From Mageeibacillus sp. UBA5436 (GTDB taxonomy: Bacteria; Bacillota; Clostridia; Saccharofermentanales; DTU023): a stretch of 25,264 bases of DNA. Shown here one piece after another: positions 1 through 7,587 of this stretch. The number at the start of each line of letters is the position of its first letter. Positions within the stretch are counted from its first letter, which is position 1. The stretch covers positions 12,744 through 38,007 of the forward strand of contig DIRM01000018.1 of the NCBI GenBank assembly GCA_002427545.1. The letters run 5' to 3'. The notes below the pieces were generated by a model. That model was given only the letters and a program-made list of their open reading frames with translations, had not been told where the DNA came from and ran no database searches. A program made the translations under genes and the position numbers.

Positions 1-68
1 TACAATTTGTAACATTATTAAAGATTTATTATTTTTTTGATCAAATAATATAATAAGAGGGAATAAGG

Positions 69-266
69 ATGCGAGACTGGTTACGCGAAAAAAGATTAAC
101 TTTAAATCTTACTCAAGAACAAGTAGCAAAGAAACTAAATGTTTCAAGAGCGCATTACACACAGATTGAGTTGGGACAGAGAAATCCTTCACCTAAATTA
201 GCCCAATCAATTGGACAATTACTTGATGTGCCCTGGACTCGGTTCTTTAATAAAGATGCCAATTAA
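69..266 (+). CDS. Small XRE/Cro-CI-type helix-turn-helix regulator
   Basis: A 65-residue protein that is almost wholly one helix-turn-helix domain. The pattern 'LTQEQVAKKLNVSRAHYTQIE' spans roughly residues 14-34 and is followed by the usual 'G.R.PS..LA..I...L' tail and a 'W..FF' end. Single-domain XRE proteins of this size bind DNA as dimers; here no effector domain is present, so the signal and targets are unknown. The start is supported by AGAGGG about eight bases upstream. It lies 183 bp before ctsR on the same strand. The CtsR-type box sits after it, so it is probably a separate unit. It could regulate itself or a gene left of the window. The family call is firm; the role is not known. 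Confidence 0.88.
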   Translation: MRDWLREKRLTLNLTQEQVAKKLNVSRAHYTQIELGQRNPSPKLAQSIGQLLDVPWTRFFNKDAN

Positions 267-400
267 AATTCTGACAAACATTCCAATTTAAAATTTTATT
301 CAAATTTCTTTTTTATTGAAATGTCTTTTTAGAATAGTATTTTTGTCTTCAAACTTCACAATTGTTCAATATTATGACTTATGAATTAAATTAAATTCGG

Positions 401-433
401 TATAATATAAAAAGAAAGTCAAAGAAAGTTAAA
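401..433 (+). promoter_or_regulatory. ctsR operon promoter with CtsR heptad-repeat operator
   Basis: A perfect -10 hexamer TATAAT lies at 401-406; the -35 is weak. Just downstream, at the expected transcription start, is AGTCAAA (417-423), three bases, then AGTTAAA (427-433). This fits the known CtsR operator, a direct repeat of (A/G)GTCAAA with a three-base spacer, with one mismatch in the second heptad. A further partial AGTCTAA follows at 433-439. The position implies steric block of transcription and autoregulation by CtsR. Confidence 0.85.
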
Positions 434-449
434 GTCTAAAGGAGGGTAT

Positions 450-932
450 ATGTCAAATCTAAGTGATACTATCGAGTATCTCCTAAAACAGATGCTTGAT
501 GCAAATGAAGGAATTATTGAATTTACGCGCAATGATTTGGCAGAGGAATTGAATTGCGTTCCATCTCAGATTACTTATGTTTTACAGACTCGTTTTACAA
601 ATAATCTTGGTTATATCAAGGAAAGTAGAAGAGGTGGTGGTGGTTCTATAACGATTAGAAGAATTGCATTTGAATCTCCGCAAACTCATTTAGCTCATCA
701 AATTAGGAATATGAGAGAAAGTATTAGTCAATCTGAGGCTAATATGATTCTTGAAAATTTAGAGAGCCAAAATTCAATCAATCAAGATGAAATGCATTTG
801 ATGCAATCAGCAATCTCTGATCAAGCTTTAGAAAAAGTAAATAAAAATTTAATAGATGAGGTACGTTCATCTATTTTAACTAATATGCTTTTGATAATTT
901 ATCAATTACATGCCAAAGGAGGCGAGTCATAA
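450..932 (+). CDS. ctsR: CtsR, transcriptional repressor of class III heat-shock genes
   Basis: A 160-residue repressor of the clp stress regulon. The N-terminal winged helix-turn-helix covers about residues 1-70, with the diagnostic wing 'ESRRGGGGSITI' near residues 56-68. This glycine-rich loop acts as the temperature sensor in the family, and its arginines contact DNA. The C-terminal part is the helical dimerisation and McsB-interaction domain. Length matches the family (about 150-160). The start follows GGAGGG (441-446). It is the first gene of ctsR-mcsA-mcsB-clpC and overlaps mcsA by one base. The matching operator upstream indicates autorepression. Confidence 0.96.
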   Translation: MSNLSDTIEYLLKQMLDANEGIIEFTRNDLAEELNCVPSQITYVLQTRFTNNLGYIKESRRGGGGSITIRRIAFESPQTHLAHQIRNMRESISQSEANMILENLESQNSINQDEMHLMQSAISDQALEKVNKNLIDEVRSSILTNMLLIIYQLHAKGGES

Positions 933-1567
933 TGCTATGTGAAAAATGTCATAAAAATGAAGCCAATGTCTCCGTTAAAACGGTTGTTGCAGGTTTTACA
1001 GAAACGCATTATTTGTGTACCGAATGTTCTCAAAAAGGTGGATTTTTTACACCAGATTTAGAAAATTTTATAATAGATTCGAAGGGAAATATATTAGGAC
1101 AAAATATTTTTTCCCTATCTTTTGATTTAGATCAATTGGTGAATAAAAGAAAGATTAGGCAAAATTTTAATAATTTCACTTGCCCTGAATGTGGCCAAAA
1201 TTTACAAGATTTTAAAGAAACTGGTTTGTTTGGATGCCCACATTGTTATTCTAAATTTCGCAAAATGATTGAACCTTTATTAGATGAAATTCATAGTAGC
1301 CATCAACATTTAACCAATGATAATATTCCTCAATCAAAGTCATTAACTTTAGAAATTGTTAATGATAAAGACAGGAATTCAGATAATAATAAAATTGAAT
1401 TAGATAGATTAACTGGAAATCCAGAAATAATCACATTGAAAAAATCTTTGAAAACTGCAATTGAAGCTGAAGATTATGAACAAGCTGCAGTGATTAGAGA
1501 TCAAATAAAAAAAATACAATTGGATTTTGAAAATAAAGAAAAAGAAACAGAGGGAGAAGGAGAATGA
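932..1567 (+). CDS. mcsA: McsA, zinc-finger activator of McsB protein arginine kinase
   Basis: A 211-residue adaptor with two CxxC zinc-binding modules, C3/C6 with C29/C32 and C84/C87 with C102/C105, followed by a UVR motif near residues 165-200 ('EAEDYEQAAVIRDQIKKI'). In Bacillus, McsA binds and activates McsB and links it to CtsR and ClpC. All eight metal-ligand cysteines are present. Residues 110-160 form a poorly conserved linker. It overlaps ctsR by one base (TAATG) and mcsB by four (ATGA), so the three are translationally coupled. The ribosome binding site AGGAGG is inside ctsR at 917-922. Confidence 0.94.
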   Translation: MLCEKCHKNEANVSVKTVVAGFTETHYLCTECSQKGGFFTPDLENFIIDSKGNILGQNIFSLSFDLDQLVNKRKIRQNFNNFTCPECGQNLQDFKETGLFGCPHCYSKFRKMIEPLLDEIHSSHQHLTNDNIPQSKSLTLEIVNDKDRNSDNNKIELDRLTGNPEIITLKKSLKTAIEAEDYEQAAVIRDQIKKIQLDFENKEKETEGEGE

Positions 1568-2589
1568 GCTGGTATTCACAACATGGACCTGATCAAGATA
1601 TTGTTATCAGTACAAGAGTGAGATTAGCTAGAAATATTGTTGGTTTTCCATTTCCACATTTGTTAAATGAAGAACAAAGTGAAAAATTAATCAATATGAT
1701 TAATGATAGCGTGAATACAATTGATCCTAACTCTTTTCATTTGATTCGCTTTAATAATATTAGTGAAATTGATAAATTAGCTTTTACAGAAAGACATATT
1801 ATCAGTCCACAATTATTAAAAAATTGCTCAGAAAAGGCTTTGATAATCAATTCTGACGAGGATTTAAGTATCGTTATTTCAGATGAAGATCATATGCGCA
1901 TTCAAGGTATTTGTGCTGGTTTTGAACCAGATAAATGTTTTGATAAAACAAAAAAATTAGCTGTAGCATTGGAGGGTATTCTGAATATTGCATATGATCA
2001 AGAATTTGGTTATTTAACGGCTTGTCCTACAAATGTAGGAACAGGTTTAAGAATTTCAGCTTTATTACACGTTCCAGGTTTGTATCGTTTAGATCAATTG
2101 AAATATTTAATTGATTCTATTCGAAGATCTGGTTATACGGTTCGAGGTTATTTTGGTGAAGGTAGTTCGGAAAAAGGCCAAATGATTCAAATTTCAAATC
2201 AAATAACTTTGGGTCAAAGCGATACAACTTTAATTGAAAAATTTAAAAGCATGCTTCAGATGTTTATTGAAAAAGAAAGAAAAGCAAGAAAAATTTGGTA
2301 TCAAGAAAGAACGATTCAATTAGAAGATAAAATATATCGCTCAGAAGCAATTTTAAAAAATGCTCTATTAATTAGTTATGATGAAACTTTTGAGCATCTA
2401 AGTAATTTGCGTTTAGGTAAATCCTTAGAATTGGAAGATTTTCCAGATTATCCAGAAATATTGACTTTGTCATATTTGGTGGGTGTTGGTTCTATACAAA
2501 AATTAGAAGGTGAAAAACTCAATGGTGCTCAAAGAGATGAGGTTAGAGCTAAATTAATTAAAAATACATTAATAAATAAAAATAAATAG
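1564..2589 (+). CDS. mcsB: McsB, protein arginine kinase
   Basis: A 341-residue guanidino-kinase-family enzyme that phosphorylates arginine in client proteins and in CtsR, marking them for ClpC-ClpP. Visible motifs: nucleotide-binding 'STRVRLARN' (16-24), the acidic 'SDEDHMRIQ' segment (106-114) with E108 in place of the usual NEEDH, the 'CPTNVGTGLR' active-site loop (154-163) with C154, and 'QISNQITLG' (209-217). The C-terminal 'RDEVRA' (324-329) fits the RDxxRA phosphoarginine-binding allosteric site. Length is slightly shorter than the Bacillus protein but no domain is missing. Coupled to mcsA by an ATGA overlap. Confidence 0.96.
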   Translation: MSWYSQHGPDQDIVISTRVRLARNIVGFPFPHLLNEEQSEKLINMINDSVNTIDPNSFHLIRFNNISEIDKLAFTERHIISPQLLKNCSEKALIINSDEDLSIVISDEDHMRIQGICAGFEPDKCFDKTKKLAVALEGILNIAYDQEFGYLTACPTNVGTGLRISALLHVPGLYRLDQLKYLIDSIRRSGYTVRGYFGEGSSEKGQMIQISNQITLGQSDTTLIEKFKSMLQMFIEKERKARKIWYQERTIQLEDKIYRSEAILKNALLISYDETFEHLSNLRLGKSLELEDFPDYPEILTLSYLVGVGSIQKLEGEKLNGAQRDEVRAKLIKNTLINKNK

Positions 2590-2614
2590 GTTTTCATATA
2601 GGAGGATAAAAAAA

Positions 2615-5155
2615 ATGATGATTAAATTATCGGAACGTTCTGGTAAAGTTTTAGAATCAGCCTATCAAACAGCATTGGCTTATCAAATAGATTATATCGG
2701 AACAGAACATATACTAAAAGGAATTATTGATGAGGAAGGAACAGCTGCAAAAATTCTAAATCAATATAACTTAAATTCAGCAACAATAGTTGAAGTACTT
2801 AATCAATTTAATGGAAAAGAAATAGGTAATATCAATCATTATTCAGATTTTGATGCAAATGTTGCCTATCAAATGATGACACCAAGGACAAAACAAGTTT
2901 TGAATTTAGCAGCACGCGAATCTGATATACGTAATTCAAATGTAATAGAACCAGAACATCTCGTACTTGGAATCTTACGCGAGGGAGATTCAGTAGCGGT
3001 TCGAATTTTGAGAAGTGCCAATATCAGTATACAAAAATTATATGCAGAAATAGTGCGAGTTTTAAGTAATGATAGTTTTAATAATATAAAAGATTTCAAT
3101 CAAAATACAGGAGAAGAAAATTTGTATAGTAAAGGCTTAAAAGGAGAAAAAAATAAACAAAATAAAAAAACAAATACACCTACTTTAGATCAATTTGGTG
3201 TTGATTTAACAGATTTAGCCGCAAATAATTCATTTGATCCTATTATTGGACGCGAAGAAGAAATAAATCGTACCATGCAAATTATTTGTCGTAGAACAAA
3301 AAATAATCCAGTTCTAATAGGTGAACCAGGAGTTGGTAAAACTGCTATTGCTGAAGGATTAGCTCAAAAAATTGTGCAAAATGATGTACCAGACCTATTA
3401 AAGAATAAAAGATTATTTTCTTTGGATTTATCAGGTATGGTTGCGGGTGCAAAGTATCGTGGTGAATTTGAAGAAAGATTAAAAAATGGAATTGACGAGG
3501 CTTCAAAGGCTGGTGACGTAATTCTTTTTATCGATGAATTACATACGATAATTGGGGCTGGAGCTTCTGAAGGTGCTATGGATGCCTCTAATATTTTAAA
3601 ACCAATGCTGGCTAGAGGCGATTTACAGGTTATTGGTGCCACTACCATTGATGAATATAGAAAAAACATCGAAAAGGATGCAGCTTTGGCTAGGAGATTT
3701 CAACCAGTGATGGTTGATGAACCAACAGAAGATGAATCCGTACAAATTTTAAATGGTTTAAGAGAAAAGTATGAAAACCATCATAAAGTTAAAATTACAG
3801 ATGAAGCGATAGAAGAAGCAGTATATTTATCAAGTCGTTATATAACGGATCGTTTTTTACCAGATAAAGCAATTGATTTGATTGATGAGGCATCTTCTAA
3901 AAAAAGAATGAGTTTATCTGCTTCAAATAGTGAAGATTCTGAAAAAACCAAAGAATTGCAAGAGGTTATAAAGAAAAAAGAAATTGCAGTCAAAGATGAA
4001 AAATTTGAGGAAGCTGCCAAATTATTGGAAGAAGAAAATACTTTAAAAGAAGAGATTAATAAAATTAAAAATGAAGATGATAATTTAGCAAAACCAGAAA
4101 TTGGGGCAAATGAGATTGCAGACATTGTTGCTTCATGGACAGGAATTCCTGTAACTAAACTAACAGAAGACGATCAAGAAAAAATGAAGAATCTTGAGAG
4201 TGAGCTTAAAAAACGTGTTATTGGTCAAGATGAAGCTGTAACAGCTGTTTCTAAAGCTATTAGAAGAGGCAGACTAGGTTTAAAAGATCCTAATCGACCA
4301 ACTGGTTCCTTCCTTTTCTTAGGCACAACAGGTATTGGTAAAACGGAATTGGCAAGAGCTTTGGCTGAGACAATGTTCGGTGATGAAAATGCGATGGTTC
4401 GCCTTGATATGTCTGAATATATGGAAAAATTCGATGTTTCAAAAATGATTGGTTCTCCTCCAGGCTATGTTGGTTATGAAGAGGGTGGCCATTTAACAGA
4501 GCAAGTCAGAAGACGTCCTTATTCGGTTGTGCTTTTTGATGAAATAGAAAAAGCTCATCCTGATGTATTCAATGTCCTTCTACAAGTTTTAGAAGATGGT
4601 CGTTTAACGGATGCTCAAGGACGCCGTGTTGATTTTAGAAATACCATTATTATTATGACATCAAATATAGGTGCAAGATTATTAACGACTTCAGCTGGTA
4701 ATCGCATTGGTTTCGCTTCTGATAATGAAGACGATAAAGAAGCAAATAATGAAGCTCATTTATATGGAGGCAGAAGTTATGAGGAAGCAAAGCAGATGAT
4801 TATGGATGAAGTGAAAAAATCTTTTAATCCTGAATTCCTTAATCGTATTGATGAAACGATCTTTTTCAAAATGCTTTCACAAGATGCATTATTTAGTATT
4901 GTCGATATTATGTTGAAAAATCTTGAAAAAAGAATTGCTGATATTGGCATTCAAATAGAAGTAACAGATAAGGCGAGAAAATGGCTGGTTGAAGAAGGTT
5001 ATGATGCTCAATATGGAGCAAGACCATTACGTCGTTTAATTCAATCTGCTGTAGAAGATACATTCTCAGAAGCCATGCTTGATGATGTCATTAAAGCAGG
5101 TGATATCGCTTTGGTCGATATCAAAGATAATAAAATTATTGTACAGAAAAAATAA
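2615..5155 (+). CDS. clpC: ClpC, AAA+ unfoldase of the ClpCP protease
   Basis: An 846-residue class I Hsp100 protein. Order of domains: N-domain with two Clp repeats (about 3-150, which bind adaptors and phosphoarginine); AAA-1 with Walker A GEPGVGKT (236-243) and Walker B LFIDE (304-308); a middle domain with a UVR-type coiled coil (about 449-485); AAA-2 with Walker A GTTGIGKT (570-577) and Walker B VLFDE (639-643). The tripeptide IGF at 698-700 fits the loop that docks on ClpP. It hands substrates marked by McsB to ClpP, which is not encoded here. AGGAGG at 2600-2605 supports the first of two adjacent ATG codons. Last gene of the ctsR operon. Confidence 0.97.
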   Translation: MMIKLSERSGKVLESAYQTALAYQIDYIGTEHILKGIIDEEGTAAKILNQYNLNSATIVEVLNQFNGKEIGNINHYSDFDANVAYQMMTPRTKQVLNLAARESDIRNSNVIEPEHLVLGILREGDSVAVRILRSANISIQKLYAEIVRVLSNDSFNNIKDFNQNTGEENLYSKGLKGEKNKQNKKTNTPTLDQFGVDLTDLAANNSFDPIIGREEEINRTMQIICRRTKNNPVLIGEPGVGKTAIAEGLAQKIVQNDVPDLLKNKRLFSLDLSGMVAGAKYRGEFEERLKNGIDEASKAGDVILFIDELHTIIGAGASEGAMDASNILKPMLARGDLQVIGATTIDEYRKNIEKDAALARRFQPVMVDEPTEDESVQILNGLREKYENHHKVKITDEAIEEAVYLSSRYITDRFLPDKAIDLIDEASSKKRMSLSASNSEDSEKTKELQEVIKKKEIAVKDEKFEEAAKLLEEENTLKEEINKIKNEDDNLAKPEIGANEIADIVASWTGIPVTKLTEDDQEKMKNLESELKKRVIGQDEAVTAVSKAIRRGRLGLKDPNRPTGSFLFLGTTGIGKTELARALAETMFGDENAMVRLDMSEYMEKFDVSKMIGSPPGYVGYEEGGHLTEQVRRRPYSVVLFDEIEKAHPDVFNVLLQVLEDGRLTDAQGRRVDFRNTIIIMTSNIGARLLTTSAGNRIGFASDNEDDKEANNEAHLYGGRSYEEAKQMIMDEVKKSFNPEFLNRIDETIFFKMLSQDALFSIVDIMLKNLEKRIADIGIQIEVTDKARKWLVEEGYDAQYGARPLRRLIQSAVEDTFSEAMLDDVIKAGDIALVDIKDNKIIVQKK

Positions 5156-5191
5156 TGTAAAAATATATTAAATAAAAATATTTTTAATAAG

Positions 5192-5258
5192 AACACCTTG
5201 TTATTGTTTGTATTTAAAATTAGATAGTCTAATAAATAAGCAAGAAACAAGGTGTTTT
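5192..5258 (+). terminator. Hairpin terminator after clpC, large loop
   Basis: AACACCTTGTT (5192-5202) pairs perfectly with AACAAGGTGTT (5246-5256), followed by a short T run (5255-5258). The 43-base loop holds a second small hairpin, TTAGA-TAG-TCTAA (about 5219-5231). The layout suits the end of the ctsR operon, but the long loop and only four T residues make it an atypical intrinsic terminator. Confidence 0.6.
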
Positions 5259-5357
5259 ACATTTCAAATTAAATAAAATTTAAAAAATAAAATTTGCTAT
5301 TATAATTACCCATCCCGTTAAATTTGTTTTCAGTTCATTTTTAATGCATATATTACT

Positions 5358-5386
5358 TTGTAATTATGGTAAAATTTAAATATATT
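5358..5386 (+). promoter_or_regulatory. Candidate promoter for the DUF4349 gene
   Basis: TTGTAA (5358-5363) and TATATT (5381-5386) are separated by 17 bp. The start codon follows about 60 bases later. Read by eye from consensus only; the DNA here is very AT-rich, so chance matches are common. Confidence 0.45.
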
Positions 5387-5446
5387 TATAAAAATGAAGT
5401 TGGAAATTTACCTTAACACAAGGAGTCTAAGAAAGGAGATGTTCAA

Positions 5447-6454
5447 ATGAAATTCTTACATTCAAAATCAAAACATCATCTTATTTTTACCTTGTTAATT
5501 ATTCTATTGATAATTACCACTGGTTGTGGATCATCGGGGAGCAATAAATATGCTGTCGAAGATAATCGGATTACAACAGAAGAAGGCTATGATAGTTATT
5601 ACGATGGTGGTTATTACGATAGTGATGATTATGATTATGATAAGCCTAAAGCTGAAATAGCAGAATTAACCAAAGAACAGACAAACAGAAAATTAATCAA
5701 AACTGGCGATCTTGAGATACATTCAAAAGATGTTAAAAAGAGCTATCAGTTCATAATCGATAATGTAAAAAAATATCAGGGCTATGAAACAAATATTTAT
5801 CAAAGTGAAAGTGAAAAATATTTATCGATAACAACGACTTTAGCAATTCCTTCAGAGCGTATTGATGAATTCGTTGATTTAATTTCTGAATCTGAAAATG
5901 TGAAATACATCAGTATTAATACGGATGATATAACAGATTCTTATTTTGACACTGAAACGCGTTTGAAAAATCTTGAAAAATCATTGGATAAATACTATGA
6001 ATTTTTTGAAAAAGCAGACAATACGGAAGATATGCTTGCCATTCAAGAAAAAATTGATAGCACAACTACTGATATCGAATTATTGAAAGGTAGATTAAAC
6101 TTATGGGATAATCAAGTCAATTATTCAACATTGACAATTTCAATTTATCAAGAAGAAGATTTGATTAATATTGATAGAAAAGTTGATTTTTCAGCTATGA
6201 CTTGGGATGAGGTTACTTATTATTTACGCATAAGCTGGATGAAAATGCTAAATAGAATTGTTGCTGTTTTACAATGGTTATTTATAATTTTACTTGTTAT
6301 AGCACCAATTGTGATTCCAATTTTGATTATTGTTTTTGTTATCATACATTCATATAAGAAAAAGAGAGCAAAGCAAAATATAAAATATGAAGATCAATTT
6401 AAACAACAATCGAAAGATCAGATAAATCAACAAAATAATGATGATAAACAATAA
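5447..6454 (+). CDS. DUF4349-family lipoprotein with C-terminal membrane segment
   Basis: A 335-residue envelope protein. The N-terminus (residues 9-27) is a hydrophobic signal ending in TTGC, a likely lipoprotein site at C27, though the -3 residue is Thr rather than the usual Leu or Val. Residues 48-66 are very rich in Asp and Tyr. Residues about 78-235 match the DUF4349 pattern: 'RKLIKTGDLEI' at the start, a central coiled coil ('TRLKNLEKSL', 'DMLAIQEKI') and 'LKGRLNLWDNQVNYSTLTI' near the end. A strong transmembrane helix (about 276-300) is followed by a Lys/Arg- and Gln-rich tail, predicted cytoplasmic. The domain would thus be outside, anchored at both ends. Function of the family is unknown. 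AAAGGAG precedes the ATG. Confidence 0.85.
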   Translation: MKFLHSKSKHHLIFTLLIILLIITTGCGSSGSNKYAVEDNRITTEEGYDSYYDGGYYDSDDYDYDKPKAEIAELTKEQTNRKLIKTGDLEIHSKDVKKSYQFIIDNVKKYQGYETNIYQSESEKYLSITTTLAIPSERIDEFVDLISESENVKYISINTDDITDSYFDTETRLKNLEKSLDKYYEFFEKADNTEDMLAIQEKIDSTTTDIELLKGRLNLWDNQVNYSTLTISIYQEEDLINIDRKVDFSAMTWDEVTYYLRISWMKMLNRIVAVLQWLFIILLVIAPIVIPILIIVFVIIHSYKKKRAKQNIKYEDQFKQQSKDQINQQNNDDKQ

Positions 6455-6507
6455 ATAGATTTCGAAAAATAATTTTTAGAATTTTCTAATATTAGATGGA
6501 GGATATA

Positions 6508-7587
6508 GTGAGTTCGTATTCATTTAAAAGATTGCCTTGCATTACCATAAATAAGGCAAAACTTAAATATAATTTACAAACTTTAAATGAAATTCTGGAA
6601 GCCAAAGGAATGAATGCTCATTTTTCAACCCAAGCAATTGCTGCTTATGAGCCTATTATAAAAATTATGCATGAAGCGGGGATCCAAAATTTTGCGGATT
6701 CCAACCTAGATAATTTAATAAAAGTAAAACCATATGCCAAAAGCACATTGTTGAATCGCATTCCAATGATATCTGAAGCAAGAAAAGTTGTTCAAACAGT
6801 AGATATTTCATTGAATTCAGAACTGAAGGTCATTTTTGCTTTATCGGATGCAGCTGTGGTGGAAAATAAAAAACATGGGGTCATTTTGTCTGTTGAATTA
6901 GGAGATTTAGCCGAAGGTATTTTACCAGAAGATTTAATAGATACTATCCATCAAATATTGAATTTGAGAGGAATAGACTTTAAAGGTATACGCTTTAATT
7001 TAAATACATTCGCAGGTGTTAAAACAACTCTTGATAAATTACAATTATTTGCAGACCTTGCTAAACAAATTGAGCAGCGCTTTGATTTAAGCTGTGAATT
7101 TGTTTCAGGTGGTAATTCCGGTGCGATTAATCTTTTTGATAATGAAGAGTTCCCAGCTGAAATAAATCATTTGATTTTAAGTCAAGCATGGTTACTTGGT
7201 TTTGATACTTCAAATCAATTCCGTATAGCTGATTTGCATCAGGATATTTTTAGTCTATATGCGGAAATTATAGAAAATAAGCGAAAAGAGTCTTTCCCGC
7301 AAGGAGAGATTGGTTATAATTATCAATTGGAAAATAGAGAATTTGAAGATATAGGTAATATTCGACGTATTATCTTGGCATTAGGCGCTCAAGATGTTGA
7401 CTTGAATTTGATTAAACCTAAAGAGAAAGGAATTGATTTTATCGGTTCTACTCTTGATTATTCAATCTACAATATTTCTGAATATAATCGTGAAGTAAAT
7501 GTAGGTGATTTAATTGAATTTATTCCTAATTATGTTTCTTTAAATCGCTTGTTCAATGCTAAAAGAATTACGAAGGTTATTATGTAA
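6508..7587 (+). CDS. Ornithine/alanine-racemase-family protein lacking the catalytic Lys (probable pseudoenzyme)
   Basis: A fold-type III PLP protein of the ornithine racemase (Orr)-like family. I place the start at GTG 6508 (359 residues) because GGAGG at 6498-6502 lies five bases before it; the in-frame ATG at 6496 overlaps that site and has none of its own. Recognisable segments: 'LLNRIPMISEA' (about 81-91), 'DISLNSEL' (99-106), 'GDLAEGILPEDL' (132-143), 'FVSGGNSG' (198-205, phosphate binding), and the C-terminal 'RRIILALGAQDVD' (286-298). Family members normally read VTK where the Lys holds PLP; here it reads STQ, Gln42, codon CAA at 6631-6633. The Arg expected in 'NHLR' (pyridine nitrogen contact) is Ile (codon 7174-7176). 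The active site therefore looks dead, while the frame is intact. It overlaps alr by one base. Confidence 0.8.
   Translation: MSSYSFKRLPCITINKAKLKYNLQTLNEILEAKGMNAHFSTQAIAAYEPIIKIMHEAGIQNFADSNLDNLIKVKPYAKSTLLNRIPMISEARKVVQTVDISLNSELKVIFALSDAAVVENKKHGVILSVELGDLAEGILPEDLIDTIHQILNLRGIDFKGIRFNLNTFAGVKTTLDKLQLFADLAKQIEQRFDLSCEFVSGGNSGAINLFDNEEFPAEINHLILSQAWLLGFDTSNQFRIADLHQDIFSLYAEIIENKRKESFPQGEIGYNYQLENREFEDIGNIRRIILALGAQDVDLNLIKPKEKGIDFIGSTLDYSIYNISEYNREVNVGDLIEFIPNYVSLNRLFNAKRITKVIM

Noticed and set aside
49..54. TATAAT just before the XRE gene as its promoter
   Set aside because: Transcription from it would begin at about 61, inside or after the ribosome binding site AGAGGG, and the -35 is poor. 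The real promoter may lie elsewhere, possibly left of the window.
273..330. GACA...TGTC imperfect hairpin followed by five T residues after the XRE gene
   Set aside because: Only four outer pairs and a bulged inner stem; too weak to call a terminator with confidence.
3364..3669. 101-codon minus-strand frame inside clpC, and similar minus-strand frames inside clpC, alr, MATE, lon, hisS and aspS
   Set aside because: Each lies wholly within a strongly supported gene, has no ribosome binding site and no recognisable motif.
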